A stretch of DNA of 7,039 bases from Synechococcaceae cyanobacterium RL_1_2 (GTDB lineage: Bacteria; Cyanobacteriota; Cyanobacteriia; Cyanobacteriales; JAAUPO01). Under the pieces are notes generated by a model, which worked only from the letters and a program-made list of their open reading frames with translations, had not been told where the DNA came from and searched no databases. A program made the position numbers and the translations under genes. The stretch is taken from assembly GCA_012033095.1 (NCBI GenBank), contig JAAUPO010000118.1, positions 1-7,039 of the forward strand, read 5' to 3'. Positions 6,058-7,039 of the stretch are shown piece by piece (position 1 is the stretch's first letter; every line of letters starts with the position of its first letter).

Positions 6058-7039
6058 TTTGCTCCTGCTCCCGTTTGAGTTGATCCTGTTGGAAGACTTT
6101 TACGACCTTAAGATTCTGTTTGGCTTGTTTACAACCGAGTCTTACTGCTTGTTGATAGTCGGCGATCGCTTCATCGTACAGTTTCAATTTGAAATAACTG
6201 TAACCCCGATGGTGATGCACATTATCCAGGCGATACCCCAGATCGATGGCATGATCATAAAACAAAATTGCGTCCTGATAACGTTGCAAATGACTATGGC
6301 ATAGGCCTAGATAGTAATAGGCTTTACCGTAGTTTGGTCTTAATTCAATCACTTCATTTAGCATGGCGATCGCTTCGGTGTATCGCTGTTGTTGGCTCAG
6401 GTTCAGTGCCCGATCTAAGCACAGATCCGGCAACTTAATCGGAAATTCCCCAAGATGAATCAAACAACGGTTGAGGTGGGCAACATAATTATGGCTACTA
6501 GCCGTAACTAATTGTTTGAATTGGGTCAATAGCTCAGGATATTCCAAGGGGGACGGTTGTCCTCGTAGCCGAAGCCAATCCGCTATGGATTTATAAATTT
6601 GGTTTTGGCTTTTGTCGCGATCGCCCAATTCCCACAACATCTCCGCATAATTTAACCGCATCTCCGGCAAAATAAAACCCTCCCCTTTGGCCTCAACACT
6701 AGCATATAAAAACTCATAATAATTTAAAATTCCATCCATAATCTCTGGCAAATATTGTTGATATATTTCATCAATGAGTTCAGGGATCAATAAAGGTAAT
6801 AAAGGGACTAACGGAGTTTCTAATGGAGCATGTAACAGATAATATTCATCAATAAATAGACCCGCATACAGCACATGAAACATAGCTAAATAATCAACAC
6901 AATCCTCTAAATTATAATCACTAATACAATAGGGACGATAAATTCTATTTTCATCTAATCCCTGGCTGTGGGCATCCTCTTCCCGGGCCATAATCTCCAA
7001 ATTGATTCCATGGCCTTTCAATTCCTCAGGACTATAAAA
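6050..7039 (-). CDS. TPR-repeat protein of unknown function (5' end beyond window)
   Basis: The frame is open to the right edge, so 329 C-terminal residues are visible and the true start lies outside. A TTG at 7021 should not be taken as the start, because the frame continues upstream as FYSPEE. Numbering from the first visible residue, about 1-200 is a helical, acidic, Leu/Tyr-rich region with no domain I recognise. It includes a hydrophobic, Pro-rich stretch near 73-87 (PLVPLLPLLIP) that looks too broken for a membrane helix. Three tandem tetratricopeptide repeats follow at about 207-236, 237-270 and 271-304, with the expected small and aromatic positions (for example AYYYLGLCHSHLQRYQDAI). 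A Lys/Gln-rich tail ends the protein. TPR arrays are protein-binding scaffolds and are abundant in cyanobacteria; partner and pathway cannot be inferred. Three HIP1 palindromes lie inside the gene. It converges on the permease and has no visible co-transcribed neighbour. Confidence 0.85.
   Translation of the reverse strand, partial: FYSPEELKGHGINLEIMAREEDAHSQGLDENRIYRPYCISDYNLEDCVDYLAMFHVLYAGLFIDEYYLLHAPLETPLVPLLPLLIPELIDEIYQQYLPEIMDGILNYYEFLYASVEAKGEGFILPEMRLNYAEMLWELGDRDKSQNQIYKSIADWLRLRGQPSPLEYPELLTQFKQLVTASSHNYVAHLNRCLIHLGEFPIKLPDLCLDRALNLSQQQRYTEAIAMLNEVIELRPNYGKAYYYLGLCHSHLQRYQDAILFYDHAIDLGYRLDNVHHHRGYSYFKLKLYDEAIADYQQAVRLGCKQAKQNLKVVKVFQQDQLKREQEQKN

Noticed and set aside
7019..7021. 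TTG at 7021 as start of the TPR gene
   Set aside because: The frame stays open for six more codons to the window edge, with no ribosome site near the TTG; the gene is more likely cut by the window.

Overview
The window looks like chromosomal DNA from a unicellular cyanobacterium. The palindrome GCGATCGC (HIP1), which is over-represented in many cyanobacterial genomes, occurs six times, at 4320, 4863, 5220, 6162, 6367 and 6617. The DnaK is of the cyanobacterial DnaK2 type, and the hybrid kinase and TPR protein fit the same picture. Genus and species cannot be fixed from sequence reading alone.

Layout from left to right: a hybrid sensor kinase on the minus strand (1719 down to the left edge, 3' end outside the window); a gene-poor stretch of about 800 bp (1720-2525) holding three short elements with terminal inverted repeats and one doubtful 46-codon ORF; dnaK on the minus strand (4463-2526); a 315-bp divergent promoter region; a DppC/OppC-type ABC transporter permease on the plus strand (4779-5633); a second repeat-rich spacer (5634-6049); and a TPR-repeat protein on the minus strand whose 5' end lies beyond the right edge.

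The four genes do not form an operon. dnaK and the permease diverge, and the permease and TPR gene converge on the second spacer. They look like unrelated single-gene units for signalling, protein folding, uptake and protein-protein interaction. I see no CRISPR array, transposase gene, rRNA or tRNA, and no new multi-gene system.

The most informative part is the repeat architecture. A 120-bp element (called A here) occurs twice, at 1956-2075 and inverted at 5834-5953, with 112 of 120 positions identical and no gaps. The second copy sits inside an 89-bp sequence whose uninterrupted relative lies immediately to its left (5711-5799). Removing 116 bp restores a gap-free 89-bp alignment, so the window contains both an occupied and an unoccupied version of the target and shows a YTAG insertion site. 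The two A copies also flank the dnaK-permease segment as inverted repeats. Separately, the DnaK interdomain linker reads DVTSLSLG where the family almost always has DVTPLSLG.
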